NCBI GenBank assembly: GCA_054601695.1
Contig: BAAHQB010000161.1
Span: 186,001 to 250,000 of the forward strand
Direction of reading: 5' to 3'
Source of the DNA: Amorphochlora amoebiformis
Taxonomy: Eukaryota; Cercozoa; Chlorarachniophyceae
Length of the DNA: 64,000 nt
Positions 1-48,793 of the stretch are shown piece by piece. The number at the start of each line of letters is the position of its first letter. Within the stretch, counting starts at the first letter, position 1. The notes beneath the pieces were generated by a model. The model was not told where the DNA came from and did not search any database. It saw nothing but the letters and a program-made list of their open reading frames with translations. Position numbers and translations under genes: made by a program.

Positions 1-273
<273 letters not shown>

Positions 274-610
274 ACTCCTAAACCTAACCCTAACCCTAAA
301 CCCTTACGCTCACCCTTACCCTAACCTAACCCTAACCCTAACCCAAACATCAATATAGCCCCACAATGTATGGTCCTCGGACTAAGACATGCTGAATAAT
401 CTGATCCTAACCCTAACCCTAACCCTAACCCAAACCCTAACCCAAACCCTAACCCTAGGTGCTTCTAAGGATGCGAGTACTATGGATAGAAAGCTTTTAG
501 TTAAGGTAAATAAAACTTCTGATAACTAACCCTAAACCCTAACCCTAACCCTAACCCTAACCCTAACCCTAACCCTAACCCTAACCCTAGCTCTAACCCT
601 AACCGTAATG
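274..610. repeat. Interstitial CCCTAA telomere-type arrays
   Basis: Three blocks of CCCTAA repeats (about 274-360, 403-458 and 527-608) are separated by unique islands. The island at 369-405 recurs at about 5,283-5,315 inside another CCCTAA block. The island at 459-508 is an open stretch preceded by CCCTAG and followed by a GTAAAT donor-like sequence, so it could be a small + strand exon. I cannot connect it to any gene. Confidence 0.85.
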
Positions 611-780
611 ATAATCAGATCATTGAAGAAATAAAGTCAAACTCTAACCCTAATATTCAAGTGCCTTCCGATAGTGTTATTAAACAAACTCTTAAGGTTA
701 AAACACCTAATTTACATCTTAATTTAAATGTAGTCCGAAGTTTTAATTTATGCAAATAGATTTTGGGCTGAAATGTGGTT
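611..780. other. Unassigned unique sequence
   Basis: A non-repetitive AT-rich stretch. One + strand frame stays open from about 650 to 757 after a CCCTAA-like acceptor context. The product is not recognisable and no partner exon can be named, so this stays unassigned. Confidence 0.4.
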
Positions 781-803
781 AATACACCATATATGTATAT
801 TAC

Positions 804-847
<44 letters not shown>

Positions 848-873
848 CTGTAAATATCTGTGCATATTTATGT

Positions 874-1019
<146 letters not shown>

Positions 1020-1173
1020 TATATATATATACATATATATATTACATGTACATATATGCAGATATCTATATATGTGTGGAGGTGTACTGTATTATATGGA
1101 CATTATATATACATATATATATATATATGTATATATATTTGTACATATAAACCTCCCTTTCCTGTAACAATAC

Positions 1174-1217
<44 letters not shown>

Positions 1218-1230
1218 CCCGTTTCTATAA

Positions 1231-1298
<68 letters not shown>

Positions 1299-1307
1299 AT
1301 CCGATGT

Positions 1308-2330
<1,023 letters not shown>

Positions 2331-2369
2331 TAAACACACGTGTTTACGATATGTATACATGTGTATAGG

Positions 2370-2412
<43 letters not shown>

Positions 2413-2483
2413 ATATATATATATATATACTTATGTATTTTGCGGTCATGTATATATACAATATATACTTTGTAAATAAATAA

Positions 2484-2531
<48 letters not shown>

Positions 2532-2549
2532 TATGTATCATGCGGTCAC

Positions 2550-2700
2550 GTGATGGTCATGGTCGATCAGTTAGCGAGCGGGTTTCTGCTACTGTCTTCA
2601 GTCTATTTCTTGTTGACTACCGTTTGCAGTATTATATATTGGAGTTTCAGATACTATGCTTTTGGGTGGAGAGTCTTGTATATCGTGTTGTGGTGGCTAT
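2550..2700 (+). other. Possible hydrophobic exon, unidentified
   Basis: A unique stretch between TA arrays keeps an open + strand frame of about 50 codons. It encodes a strongly hydrophobic peptide rich in Leu, Phe, Trp and Tyr that could form one or two membrane helices. It runs straight into a TA array, has no clear splice sites, and the product is not recognised. It may be a chance frame. Confidence 0.2.
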
Positions 2701-2707
2701 ATGTATG

Positions 2708-2770
<63 letters not shown>

Positions 2771-2840
2771 ACGAATACATCTTGCCTATATGTATATATA
2801 TATATATACGTGTGTATATATTGTATATATATGTATGTAT

Positions 2841-2878
<38 letters not shown>

Positions 2879-2908
2879 CTCCCTCTCTCTCTCTCTCTCT
2901 ACATACAC

Positions 2909-2967
<59 letters not shown>

Positions 2968-2987
2968 GTATACATACATTACACATG

Positions 2988-3030
<43 letters not shown>

Positions 3031-3059
3031 CATATATACATATATACATACACACACAA

Positions 3060-3470
3060 CATACACCCATATCCCCAGAATCGCCTCATGCAAAAGATCA
3101 AAGTCCACACCCTCCGGTCCACGTTCCGCAAACCAGAAAGTCCAAAGCCCCGCACCCATAAATACATCCCCCAGAGCCCCGAGCACCCAAACCCCTTCCC
3201 CTCCTCCTCTCACTCAAACTCCGCCGCAGCCGCGAATACAAGCCAGAACCATCTGCGAAGCGTGTCCATGAGTCCGGTTTCTATCTTCAAGATCTCCGGC
3301 CCCATCATGACCCCAACCTCTGTGTTATCGCCTCTTGGGAAAAAATCGAAGGGGGATGAATCTTTGAGCACCAGTAGCTTGCCTTCGCAGTCGTCGTGGA
3401 GGGGGAGCGTTGTCTTGATGAGGACGTCAGGGGCCTTGGAATCGTTGTTAGAAGTTGAGTAGGGTGAGAA
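3060..3470 (-). other. GC-richer coding-like block, unidentified
   Basis: This 400-bp block is much richer in GC than its surroundings. On the minus strand a frame of about 75 codons is open from about 3,440 down to about 3,220 and ends in a stop. It contains PFDFFPRGDN and a following amphipathic stretch near KIETGLMDTLRRW. On the plus strand a Ser/Pro-rich frame is also open across the block, so the coding strand is uncertain. No family is recognised. Confidence 0.35.
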
Positions 3471-4740
3471 CCTTTAGGATAGAGTCTAGGGTTGAGTTGT
3501 TGGCCTTATACTAGTTGTATATCTATTCTTTTTTTTGGGAATGCCGGATCCAGAGAATCGACTTGCAATATTGCGAGATTTTTTTAATTTCTTAATTCAA
3601 CCGTCGACGCTGAGATATGGAAATTTTTTGAATTTATAATTTTATCTTGGTATGACATATATATATAATATATATATAACAAAACAAGTGCAATTGTAGA
3701 TACAACTATGTTAAAAAGACTTAAATCTGTAAAACAAAACTCACTCGGTGCAATTACATGTAGATACAAGCATATATCTGTTTTCACCACGTTTTCGACG
3801 TATTCTAGATTTCCCCTGAGATTTCATTAGTTATACGAATTAGATCTATTTTCAATTCGTTGAGAACCCTAGCTCATGACCTTCCATACTAAACTGGTAG
3901 ACCAGACGTGAGAGCCCCAGGCCAGGCCCCCCCTTAAAGACTCATTTTCCAATCCCAGCCTAGTCAAGCAGAGTGACATGCCTGCGTGACTAGAAAATGT
4001 CTTAACGGTTAATATCACGTTTGGGACCGATTTTGTTGTCTCCTATGCAGGGGGGAGGCCAGGGGACGGTCTAGCGTGTCTTACCACTCTCATGACAATA
4101 ATGAACAATATCCTTTCCGGACGTATTTTCTGTCCCCCCCCCCTCATATTTTTTGATATTATAACGTCACACATAGTAATTATATACTTCTACGGGTTAT
4201 CAAATGCCTTTTGGGAGCTTTATAAGGCTATGAGAAGGGAAAGCAAGAGCCCGCCAGGCTGAGGTCGGAATTCCATTCATACGCGCTTTTTTATTCCACT
4301 TTTCTTTCGAATAACTAGTATGTCATTCTGAGTGACAAAAAGTCATTCTGAGTGACACGGAATCCATTTGACACGTGTCATTCCACGCCGCGGGATGGAA
4401 TGCCTGCCGGCTAGGGTATCCCTCGGCTCTCCTCTCAACCCCCCCCCTCCCCGCTCTCCCTCTCCTAAATTGTTTATTATGTAACCCTCAAGTCATTTTT
4501 CCAAACCATACCCTTTTCTTCCCCCCTTCTTACCCGAAAAATAAATACTATATATCTCTTTTTTCCAGAAAGGAATTGGGCTACGTAATGGACTTTTAGG
4601 GTTATGTGGGTGGGTTATACTGATGTATTTGGGTGGTTACGGGATGGATACAAGAAGGAGGGGGGGTGGGATTGGGGGGGGCTACGTAGTTTCAAGATCG
4701 ACTGTCCACAGAAGGCTGAGAGAGGTATTAGGCTTATGTG
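3471..4740. other. Intergenic sequence without recognised genes
   Basis: Mixed-composition sequence with homopolymer runs of C and G (about 4,133-4,143 and 4,660-4,680). The 15-mer GTCATTCTGAGTGAC occurs twice in tandem (4,322-4,336 and 4,342-4,356). The short open frames here show no family features. I see nothing else. Confidence 0.6.
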
Positions 4741-4759
4741 TCTGTGGATGTAAATATGA

Positions 4760-13603
<8,844 letters not shown>

Positions 13604-14150
13604 AAACTTTTTGGTTGATTTTTATTTATGTACGAGATACTGAGTCTTGATATAACGTTTATACCTAGCAAACAACATGATCAGAATAATTATATATATA
13701 ATATCTAGAATATTAGTAATTATAATACTAGTAGTAGACCTAGCTAATAATCGTCATGGTAATTTATCACAATTAGACGCGCATCCGAGTACTAGTGTCG
13801 TGCGGGTTTTGCGGATGATCTATAGATAATTAATTATAATTAATTATATATGTGTAATATATGTGTACATTATATTTAAATATTTATGTATACATACTAG
13901 ACATATATAAATATGATACAATATAAAAGTATTGAATTATAACATATAATGTCTAATGTATTCTAATCTAGTAATACTAGAATATTCTATCCTAGCTAGG
14001 CTAAAACGATCGAATACTAGGTTATATGTAAATTTCAATTTAAATCTAGTAAATATTGAATATAAAATACGTGCACTGTTACACATCATGTATCTAGTGT
14101 ATCCTAGGTATCTACTAGATCTAGTGTATATCTATCATACATATATATAA

Positions 14151-14192
<42 letters not shown>

Positions 14193-14263
14193 TTTGATGG
14201 ATAAAAAAAACATAATTTAATTTATATATAAAAATAATTTTTTTGTGTAAATATATTGCATAC

Positions 14264-14295
<32 letters not shown>

Positions 14296-14301
14296 ATATA
14301 A

Positions 14302-14385
<84 letters not shown>

Positions 14386-14477
14386 CATATGTATGTATAT
14401 ATATGATAATATATATATATATATATATATTAGTATATACGTGCACACATCTGAAGTGATATTTTATAATTATGTAG

Positions 14478-14519
<42 letters not shown>

Positions 14520-14532
14520 GAAACACATTGCA

Positions 14533-14569
<37 letters not shown>

Positions 14570-14929
14570 TTATATATGTATATGCCTGTGTGTGTATATG
14601 TAATGCTTATTTACATAGTATTTGCAACTGCATACGTGCGTTTATAATACATATATGTATATATATTATATTATATATTATATATATATATATATATATT
14701 TATAAGTATATATATAAAAATATATTACATGCACATTTACGTATATTAGATGTACTTTAGGATATGTACAAGTATGTACATATTCTTTTTAAATATAAAT
14801 AATAAATATATATATATATATATATATATTTATAATAGTAGATTTTGCGCACTTGGTCGTGCGACTTCTCTGTAATTGTCAGATTGTCCAATGATACCGT
14901 AACAATTGGGTCAGGGGACCTTGGATCTG
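13604..14929. other. Intergenic gap between convergent OLA1 and PSMB1
   Basis: About 1.3 kb between the two stop codons, holding both 3' ends. It is AT-rich, with TA arrays at about 14,150-14,560 and a stretch at about 13,680-14,130 rich in CTAG and ACTAG words. No coding exon or RNA gene is recognised. Confidence 0.7.
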
Positions 14930-15929
14930 CTAGTCCTTGCGTAACTGGAAAACCTCCGACTTCGTGCCGTCCTTGTTGATGATCTTGATCTCTATCTTGT
15001 CACCCGTGTAGATATCTCTCTCAGAGATACAGGTGAAAACGTCCTTAACTAGGTTGACGGTCTCCTCCATGCTGAGGTCCCTTTTATTCTGTGGCTGGGT
15101 CTTGAAGGCAACCTGACCATGATTTTCGGAGTTAATTGATGGTTTTTGTCACAGATCCATGTGATCAGGTTAGGAATATTCTTAACCTGATTGTCCAGGA
15201 TGGAAGTAGCGAGGGCAGAGCCTGATCCGTTGACTACGTACTGAGAACGCTCGAACGACCCAACAGCGTCATATCCCCACACAGCTCCGACACCTTTGGG
15301 GGAAGGGCGTGTAAGAAATTCAAGCTTCCCAGCATGTTAAGGCGATCATAGTACCTTTCTCATCGATTCCAGCAAGGACGTTGAAGGTATAGTAGGGAAA
15401 GAAGCGCTTATAGTACAGAGTGTTGGAGAGCACCTGTGAGATGCTGTGGGCGGTCATCTTTTTGCGATGAGTGTTCTCAAACCTGTGGACCAGTCAGTCA
15501 GTCACATCATGTAAACGAGGGTATAGTGTTTATTTGAATATACATGATCGCCTTAGCCTTGAGAACTTTATGCAGAGTATGCCTCTCCGCTTGCATACCC
15601 GCGGACGCTAGAACGCACTGATCGGTGCTGTAAAAAAGCAATCAGGGGTGACCTAAAGGTTTTCAAGAGTGAATTACAGTTCGCAAATCTTGGTGACGTT
15701 CCTCGATCCAATAGAATACCCGTAGCTCATCCTAGTATCCGCAGCAATCACCACAAAATCTTTTCCTGCGACCGCCATGACGGACCTGGAAACAAGGCAA
15801 AATGAGAGGTTTCCTGGTTCAAAATCGGTGAGCAGCTCGTCTATATACGTACCCTCCGTTGTCCATATACGGGCTCCACTGGTGTTCACGCGGAACCTCC
15901 TTAGGAATCGCCTTGATATGCATCGCCAT
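14930..15929 (-). CDS. PSMB1: 20S proteasome subunit beta type-1 (beta6)
   Basis: Non-catalytic beta6 subunit of the 20S core particle. Exons in reading order: 15929-15853, 15785-15678, 15627-15544, 15482-15355, 15293-15187, 15112-14930. Phases close perfectly to a 228-residue protein, the normal size for this family. Diagnostic stretches: [71 protein letters not shown], and the C-terminus [14 protein letters not shown] ending LRKD. The start chosen, MAMHIK, places about 20 residues before the conserved YMDNGG; plant orthologues as I recall them read YDNNGGT there. All five introns are 50-74 bp, GT-AG and free of repeats, in sharp contrast to both neighbours. Transcribed divergently from PAK1IP1/MAK11. 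Confidence 0.97.
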
Positions 15930-16070
15930 CGTTCCTTGCGTGGTCGTGCCCCAGTCTGGAATTGAGCGGCCGAACAAATAAGTATTTCCATGGGTTCCGA
16001 ATGCAAATATATTTATTATCTGATATCTTTATATCAAAAGCATAATATCCCGCCAAGCATAATAACCCCG
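15930..16070. promoter_or_regulatory. Shared divergent promoter gap
   Basis: Only 141 bp separate the start codons of PSMB1 (minus) and PAK1IP1/MAK11 (plus). Both 5' UTRs and both promoters must share it unless they overlap the neighbouring gene. It contains GAGCGGCCG near 15,964 and an AT-rich stretch at about 16,005-16,045. No motif is claimed as functional. Confidence 0.6.
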
Positions 16071-23708
<7,638 letters not shown>

Positions 23709-24503
23709 AGACTAGAGAGTCTAGTTATTACGAGTCTATAATACAACAATTCTCATTTACTTTGACTGGTATCATGATATGATATACACTTAAACACAAA
23801 TATAGTCACTAGTCTAGTGTATAGACTATGATGATAATGTATACAATATATGTGTATGTACACATTTTGATTTTTATCATTATATATCTAATCAGTACAA
23901 AAGGATTAACACCTAGATGACATATACATGACGGTAACTTTATCAAGCTAGTATATTTCATGTACTAGTCTAGTAGTGACCAGTGTAAGCGGCACAACTT
24001 GATATACATATATATATATACATATATATATATATATGTATATATAATTATATATGTATGTATATATATATATATATATATACATGTATTATATGTATAA
24101 ATCTGTTATACATGTGTACATGTATAATAGACATGATTATATATACTTTATTTAATATAGGTATATGTGTCTATATATACTAGATATATTTATATACTAG
24201 ATATGTCTAGATACTAGTTAGTGTGCTACTAGATGCTAGAGATTAAATACCAGATGATAAACAGCTTAAACGCAAAAAAACATGCGATTTGAGTTCTGCG
24301 TATAATGGGTAAACCTCTCAGGGAACTGGAATCAGTTACTGGATGTTTAGGTAATGGTCCACAAATGGAAATGGAACGTTCAAGACTGGCACTAGCACAC
24401 ATGTTGTAATTTGTAAACATAAATATCTAGAATATACTGGTATTTATGAAATGTTGATGAAACTGTGCTCATCATTATCTTCAAAATCAATCTTATTATC
24501 TAG

Positions 24504-24546
<43 letters not shown>

Positions 24547-24748
24547 TGATATCAATAACATCATTCCGCATTTTAACAAGGCCTATTAAATAATTAAACA
24601 GGATTGGTAATTGGCCATATATACTAGACCGTACAGAACTAGTATAATGACTAGATCGTCATAATATATCTGACCATGATCGTAGCGAATTACTTCCATG
24701 AATATGCTCTAAATGCTCTGCGATAAGGTTTCAAGGTCGGAGATTATG
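23709..24748. other. Intergenic, AT-rich and CTAG-rich
   Basis: Sequence between PAK1IP1 and the first LRR unit. Repeated CTAG, ACTAGT and TCTAGA words occur at about 23,720-23,990 and 24,170-24,245. TA arrays lie near 24,010-24,085 and 24,505-24,545. No gene is recognised; the 63-codon minus frame at 24,229-24,420 has no support. Confidence 0.65.
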
Positions 24749-24820
24749 TTAGTCTTGACGCATTCCTCTGTCTTCCGCTTCGTCTCTCTCATCTGCATCC
24801 ACTTCGCCAGATTATGTATG

Positions 24821-41098
<16,278 letters not shown>

Positions 41099-41099
41099 C

Positions 41100-41333
41100 G
41101 ACTAGGGCCATGTAGCGATGTATGAGGTTGCGGGGGTATAATACTCATTTCCGCCTGCGAACCAAAATGAGGGAGGCGACCCTCCGCCATAACCCCAAGC
41201 CTAAGCCTAACATAACCCTGAGGGTTGGGTAGGTTTGAGTCCGTTTAGGTGAAAGAGGATAAGGGGAGAAGAAAGCCCATGGATGCTTCGAATCATTCAG
41301 CATCAGAAACAGTATGTCAATGATTAGTGTTTA

Positions 41334-41379
<46 letters not shown>

Positions 41380-41405
41380 ACACATACACATATATATTCA
41401 TGCAA

Positions 41406-41447
<42 letters not shown>

Positions 41448-41664
41448 GTATATAATATAACCTGTATGTGATAACATATATGTGTATGTATTTTCATGAT
41501 ATGAAATATGTTATAAATACCGATGTATACACGTTATGTATATGTGTATGTATTATATACACATATACACACATGTGCACACACACATACATAATACATA
41601 AACACACACACACATGTGTGTATATACACATATACATGTGTGTATATATATGTGTGTGTGTATG

Positions 41665-41720
<56 letters not shown>

Positions 41721-41954
41721 TATATATGTATATATACGTATATCTGTACACACACACACACACATGTATATGCATACACACACACACACATACACACACA
41801 TACACACATATGTATGTATTTATGTATGAATGCATGAACGCATATACAGAAGAGTATGTACAGTCACATCCTATATTTACAGGTTAAGACATAATGCAAT
41901 AGGCTGTAGATAGGGTTTGTAATATCTGTTTATATATGTTATATATATATATAC

Positions 41955-42022
<68 letters not shown>

Positions 42023-42030
42023 GTGTGTAT

Positions 42031-42061
<31 letters not shown>

Positions 42062-42113
42062 CGTACACTCTGGCACACACATAACCCGTCAATAACAGGA
42101 CTGTAATTTTAGC

Positions 42114-42162
<49 letters not shown>

Positions 42163-42180
42163 GTATATATATGTGATATG

Positions 42181-42233
<53 letters not shown>

Positions 42234-42238
42234 TATGA

Positions 42239-42292
<54 letters not shown>

Positions 42293-42312
42293 GTATATTT
42301 ATACATGTATAT

Positions 42313-42352
<40 letters not shown>

Positions 42353-42463
42353 ATTTGAATGATACATACAAACGTATATATCTATGTCCAAAAAATGGAT
42401 CCAATATTTGTATACTTAAGTATGAATATTACAATTATAACAATATATATATATATACATATG

Positions 42464-42505
<42 letters not shown>

Positions 42506-42808
42506 TTTTAAATATATGCCCAGTGGGAAGGTAGTGGAGTGAGTGCTGTGAAGTAACATGTTACAAGTAATTGAACATGGCAAAACTAGCCTGCTACAAC
42601 TCACGTAGGCTGTTGCTGGCACTCAAACTACCGAATCATTTATTCTCTCCTCCATGTTCACGACTCTACATTTCTATTTCTAACAATAATAATAGAAATA
42701 GTAATAATAATAAGTTGAAAGTTGTTTATACGTATATCATGAATAATGTCTATAAAATATAATTAAATACGGGTATATGACCATGAGACAATATTTTTCT
42801 ATGATGAA

Positions 42809-42896
<88 letters not shown>

Positions 42897-43404
42897 TATG
42901 TGTGCGTATGTGTATATATATAGCTCTACTAGTGCAGTATCTAGACTCATGGTATATATATATATACATATATGTATATACATATATATATATATATATA
43001 TATTTTCTAGACTCATGATATATATATATTTATATATATAATACATATATATAAATAAATATATATATATATATATATATGTGTGTATACATATATCTAG
43101 TATATATATATATATATATATAGTAGATATATAATCATGGTATAAAATACTTAAGTATGCCAGTAAGGGCCTAGTAGAAGTATTTATGATCTATGCACGG
43201 TATATACTTTTTTTTTTTTCATGATGAATTATCATGATACAATTCGGATGATACCAGTGACAGTAGCACTAGTTACTTACGTGCGTGTACTAGTACGTCC
43301 CTCTTGCACGGTGTATGCTAGCTAATGATGTAGATGATGACTTACGTACCAACGTATTCCGATATCGCTGGCGGTTTCCTGACTTTGCTATGGTCATTGA
43401 ATAT
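41100..43404. other. Spacer between units 1 and 2
   Basis: Unique sequence at 41,100-41,335 (with degenerate CCTAAGCCTAACATAACCC), then TA and CA arrays to 42,520, and a short unique stretch at 42,520-42,760 including AATAATAAT runs. TCTAGACTCATG occurs at about 42,938-42,949 and 43,006-43,017 on either side of a TA array. No gene is recognised; the 63-codon + frame at 42,571 lacks support. Confidence 0.6.
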
Positions 43405-43697
43405 CTAGCTACTTTCACCTGCCTCCACTTCGCCAACCTCATCCTCATCCATTTCGTCACTCTTATATGGGCCCAGTTCGAAAATCTCATCCATTTCGTC
43501 ACTCTCATCTGTTATGTGAGTGTGTTGCAATGTTAACTAGAATACACAACTTATGCTAAACTGTTAAATTTATACACATTATATAATAAATATTAATATA
43601 TATATATAGATATATATATATGTTTATTAATATATATATATATATATATACATACATACATATATATTCATATATATATATATATATTATATTATAT

Positions 43698-43735
<38 letters not shown>

Positions 43736-44495
43736 ATATATATATATATATAAATATATATATGTATACATAGATATCAAGCATGAAAATAGGACGGAGA
43801 AGACCAAGAGCTGATTGAAGGGAAACGAAAGAGCGAGAGAGAAAGAAGAAGAATGAGAGGAGACGACACAGAGAAAAGATATAAAAGAGAGAGGGAGCGG
43901 ACAAAACAACACAAAGAAAGAGAGAAAGAGACAGAGAGGAGAGAGAGGATGGTGATATTGCGCCTAGAGATAGAGGAATGCGTCGAGAATAGAGAATCTA
44001 TAGAGTGGAAGAGCCTCCCGCTCGCCTCTCTCGCATCTCAAGTGACTCATACCATCATATAATCCCCAGAAGTGGCTCTTTAAGTCTTTAAACTCTGATC
44101 ATTGGTCATTCGTGTATATATGTATGTATATGATGTATTTTTTTTTATTAAGAAAATATTGCTAGCCCTAAGGCTAAGAGCGAGAGTAAGCTTAGGGCTG
44201 AGGGTAAGGATTAAGTCTAAGACTAAGGGTATAACCTGTGTGGGTTCCGTATTCAAGTCCCTTTTCTTTCTCCACTTGTGCTTTGCGCTATATAGAAGCA
44301 AGAATAGCACAATTAGAAGGGATCTAGGAAACTCATTAGGTTTTAGTGTCTTACCCTGCGACTCTGAATGGATGTAAAATCTATGTCCATCTCCACTCCT
44401 GACAAGCAATGTGTACGTATGGAGGTAATAATATGAATGCACACATTGGAATGTATTTGCTAAACAACACACTAATGTATGGGTTCCAGAGGATA

Positions 44496-44570
<75 letters not shown>

Positions 44571-44692
44571 TTAGCGTGTCTATATATTTATAAATGTTTA
44601 TTTACATATTTCGCTTTTGTATTTAATGCACACACTCACATATATGAACATGCCTACATTTATAAATATATCTAATATACGTACATGTGTAA

Positions 44693-44730
<38 letters not shown>

Positions 44731-44733
44731 TAT

Positions 44734-44768
<35 letters not shown>

Positions 44769-45052
44769 TGTAACAAAATGCTCCATATATATATATATAT
44801 ATATATATAGAGTATTATATTACCGTTTAATGAGTCGAAAGTACGTGGGTCGATTTGAGTGTAATCGAGTGGATTTCTTCCCAACCACATCTCTTCGACT
44901 GACCTGAAACAAACGACATATCATATGTACATATATATATATATATATATATATAGTATATATATGTGTATGTATATATATAATATATATAAGCATATAT
45001 TATATATATATGTATATTTATATATATGTACGTATATTATATATATATATAT

Positions 45053-45116
<64 letters not shown>

Positions 45117-45315
45117 GTATATACCGATGTATGCATTATAACGTATATATGTAAGTATATGTATGTATAACAAGACATACACACATATTGATATAATATA
45201 TATTTGTATCTATTGAGGTATCCATGTATTTAATACATAATATACAGGTAGTGATATATAACTATATATATATATATATATTATGTATATATATTATGTA
45301 TATATATATATAAAA

Positions 45316-45379
<64 letters not shown>

Positions 45380-45502
45380 GTCCGTGTATATTTGTGTATA
45401 TTATACGTATTTACATATACGTATAGATATATAACGACATAAAAAGTTTACTGTTTCACGTTTGATTTCATTAAACCACGTTACATATCTATGTGTATAT
45501 TG

Positions 45503-45549
<47 letters not shown>

Positions 45550-45552
45550 AAT

Positions 45553-45599
<47 letters not shown>

Positions 45600-45904
45600 C
45601 ATACATATATATATATATATTATATATATATATATATATATAACTATATCGATGTAAGCGATACAAAACCTCCAGGGGTACTGAAAGAGCCCCTCAGAAA
45701 TAGATACACAATTTGCTCGTGTAGGGTGTTTTTGATTACTTGAGGTCGTCAAACGTCCCTTTGTCAAGGGTACGCAGCTGATTGTAGCTGAGATCCAAGG
45801 ACTTAAGCGATCTAATAGTTTAGCAGTATTGATACCCAATTTAATCCCATAACACATATGTCATTTCCTTTCATTTACAATACACGCATTGAAAATACAT
45901 GCTG

Positions 45905-45941
<37 letters not shown>

Positions 45942-46195
45942 ATTATATATATATATATACGCTAAACATATAATATACATACACTAAATATCACACACAT
46001 AGAGACACATGTGTGGTAGTACAGGAAGACAATTAGAGAGAGAGAGAGATACAGGCAGAGGAAACGAAGACTGATGACAACAGTGCTCCAAAAGAGACTG
46101 AGATAGGGACTAAGAGACAAGAAAAGAGAGAGATATGAAAGATGGAGATTCCATGAAAGTAGAACAATAAAGAGAAGTATAGTAAGAGCAATAGG

Positions 46196-46240
<45 letters not shown>

Positions 46241-46392
46241 ATATATAAAATAAATAGTGTATATAAATATATATAAATAAATCGGAATATGTAATAGATT
46301 AGCCAATGGTATAATACATGTACAAAGGCATATATACGTTTATATATATTTATATAATTTATAAATATATGTGTATATACATAGTATATATG

Positions 46393-46444
<52 letters not shown>

Positions 46445-46456
46445 TATATGTAACAT

Positions 46457-46533
<77 letters not shown>

Positions 46534-46831
46534 ATTTCTATGGTTTACATACTTGAGTGTTTGAAAGATTCCCGCAGGGAGGAATTGCAGCTTGTTGTGA
46601 TAGAGATACAGTACCTCCAGCGATCTAAGGGTATGGACAGTGTTGCTGTTTGATGGATACACACATGGTTTGTGTCGTTGGTTTTTATTACCTGAGGACG
46701 TGAAACGTTCCTTTTTCAAGCTTTTTTAGCTGATTGGAGCCGAGATGCAACTCCTTGAGCGATCTAGTGTTGGAGTACTGTTGTCACCCAATTCAATTCA
46801 ACATGCGATATAAAAAGTGCTTTTATATAAA

Positions 46832-46869
<38 letters not shown>

Positions 46870-47000
46870 CACACACATATATTTACACACATACACATTA
46901 TATATGCACATGTAATATGCATATAAATGTGTATTACACATTTACGAATATATATACAAACGCAATTTATATACATACACACACACACATATATATACAT

Positions 47001-47047
<47 letters not shown>

Positions 47048-47106
47048 AAATATATTTATCCTTCTTAAGTATTGTATGTAGGATGTATGTAAATATTATA
47101 TTATAT

Positions 47107-47158
<52 letters not shown>

Positions 47159-47325
47159 TTATATTTATATATATGTGTGTGTGTGTGTGTATCTACTTGT
47201 ATGTATGTACGATGTAAATAATTTGTTATCTATATATTCATGTACACAAACATATAAATATATGAGACGTAAATAACACATTATCCACACGTTCATATAT
47301 ACCTGTAAGTATATGATATAACTAT

Positions 47326-47371
<46 letters not shown>

Positions 47372-47380
47372 TATGTACAG

Positions 47381-47417
<37 letters not shown>

Positions 47418-47520
47418 ATATATATATATAATATATTATATGAATACATATATTTACATATATATATACCTATAAATATATATTAAATTTATATTATTCG
47501 TTATATGTTTACATATATAT

Positions 47521-47587
<67 letters not shown>

Positions 47588-47653
47588 AACATAAATATTT
47601 CTACAGTATATTATACAAATAGATTTATACATTCTAATATATCTCATATATAA

Positions 47654-47698
<45 letters not shown>

Positions 47699-47717
47699 GA
47701 AGAAGAACATTTCATTA

Positions 47718-47758
<41 letters not shown>

Positions 47759-47807
47759 TATACAAACATATTTAATACATCTCATATATAATATACATGT
47801 ATATATA

Positions 47808-47850
<43 letters not shown>

Positions 47851-48051
47851 ACATGTACGTAAATTTCGTGGGTGTACATACTTGAGTGTTTCAAAGAGTC
47901 CCACAGGGAGGTTTTGCAGCTTGTTCTTCCAGAGCTCCAATATTTCTAGCGATCTAAGGGTAGAACAGTGTCGCTGTTTGAGCGATGCTTGCTAAACATG
48001 TTATATACACATATACACATATACATACACATACACACACACACACATACA

Positions 48052-48114
<63 letters not shown>

Positions 48115-48210
48115 ATACATATACACACATATAATTAGATTATTACATCATTATACTTGACATTTATATATATATATATATATATATACATATATATGTA
48201 TACATGTATG

Positions 48211-48259
<49 letters not shown>

Positions 48260-48658
48260 TATATGTATATTCTCTCCCTTTTTCCTCCCTCTCTCCTCTC
48301 TCACATTCCCTCTCTCTCTCTCTCTCTCTGCCGTCATGTTCCACTATATCTTGAGTATCCTCACGTCTCTCTCTATATATGTATATATCACTTTTTAGTT
48401 TTTTTTTATTATTAATGTTTTTTTACACATAATTAGATATATTTATAGATGCGCGAGTGTATATATTTGTATATATAAGTTTATATCAATGCACATAGAT
48501 AAACAAATACGTAACCAAACACACCGTACATGTGCATAGAAACACACACACAAAAACACAAACAAAAATCGAAACAATGATATCCATAAACAAAGATATA
48601 AAGATACATTTATTTTACATAAGTTTGGGTGTGCATATATACATATCTGTGTATATAT

Positions 48659-48692
<34 letters not shown>

Positions 48693-48713
48693 GTTATATA
48701 TATATATATATAC

Positions 48714-48793
<80 letters not shown>

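Noticed and set aside
274-610. Chromosome end at the window start
   Set aside because: CCCTAA blocks here are short, interrupted and followed by many internal blocks in both orientations inside a gene, so they are interstitial.
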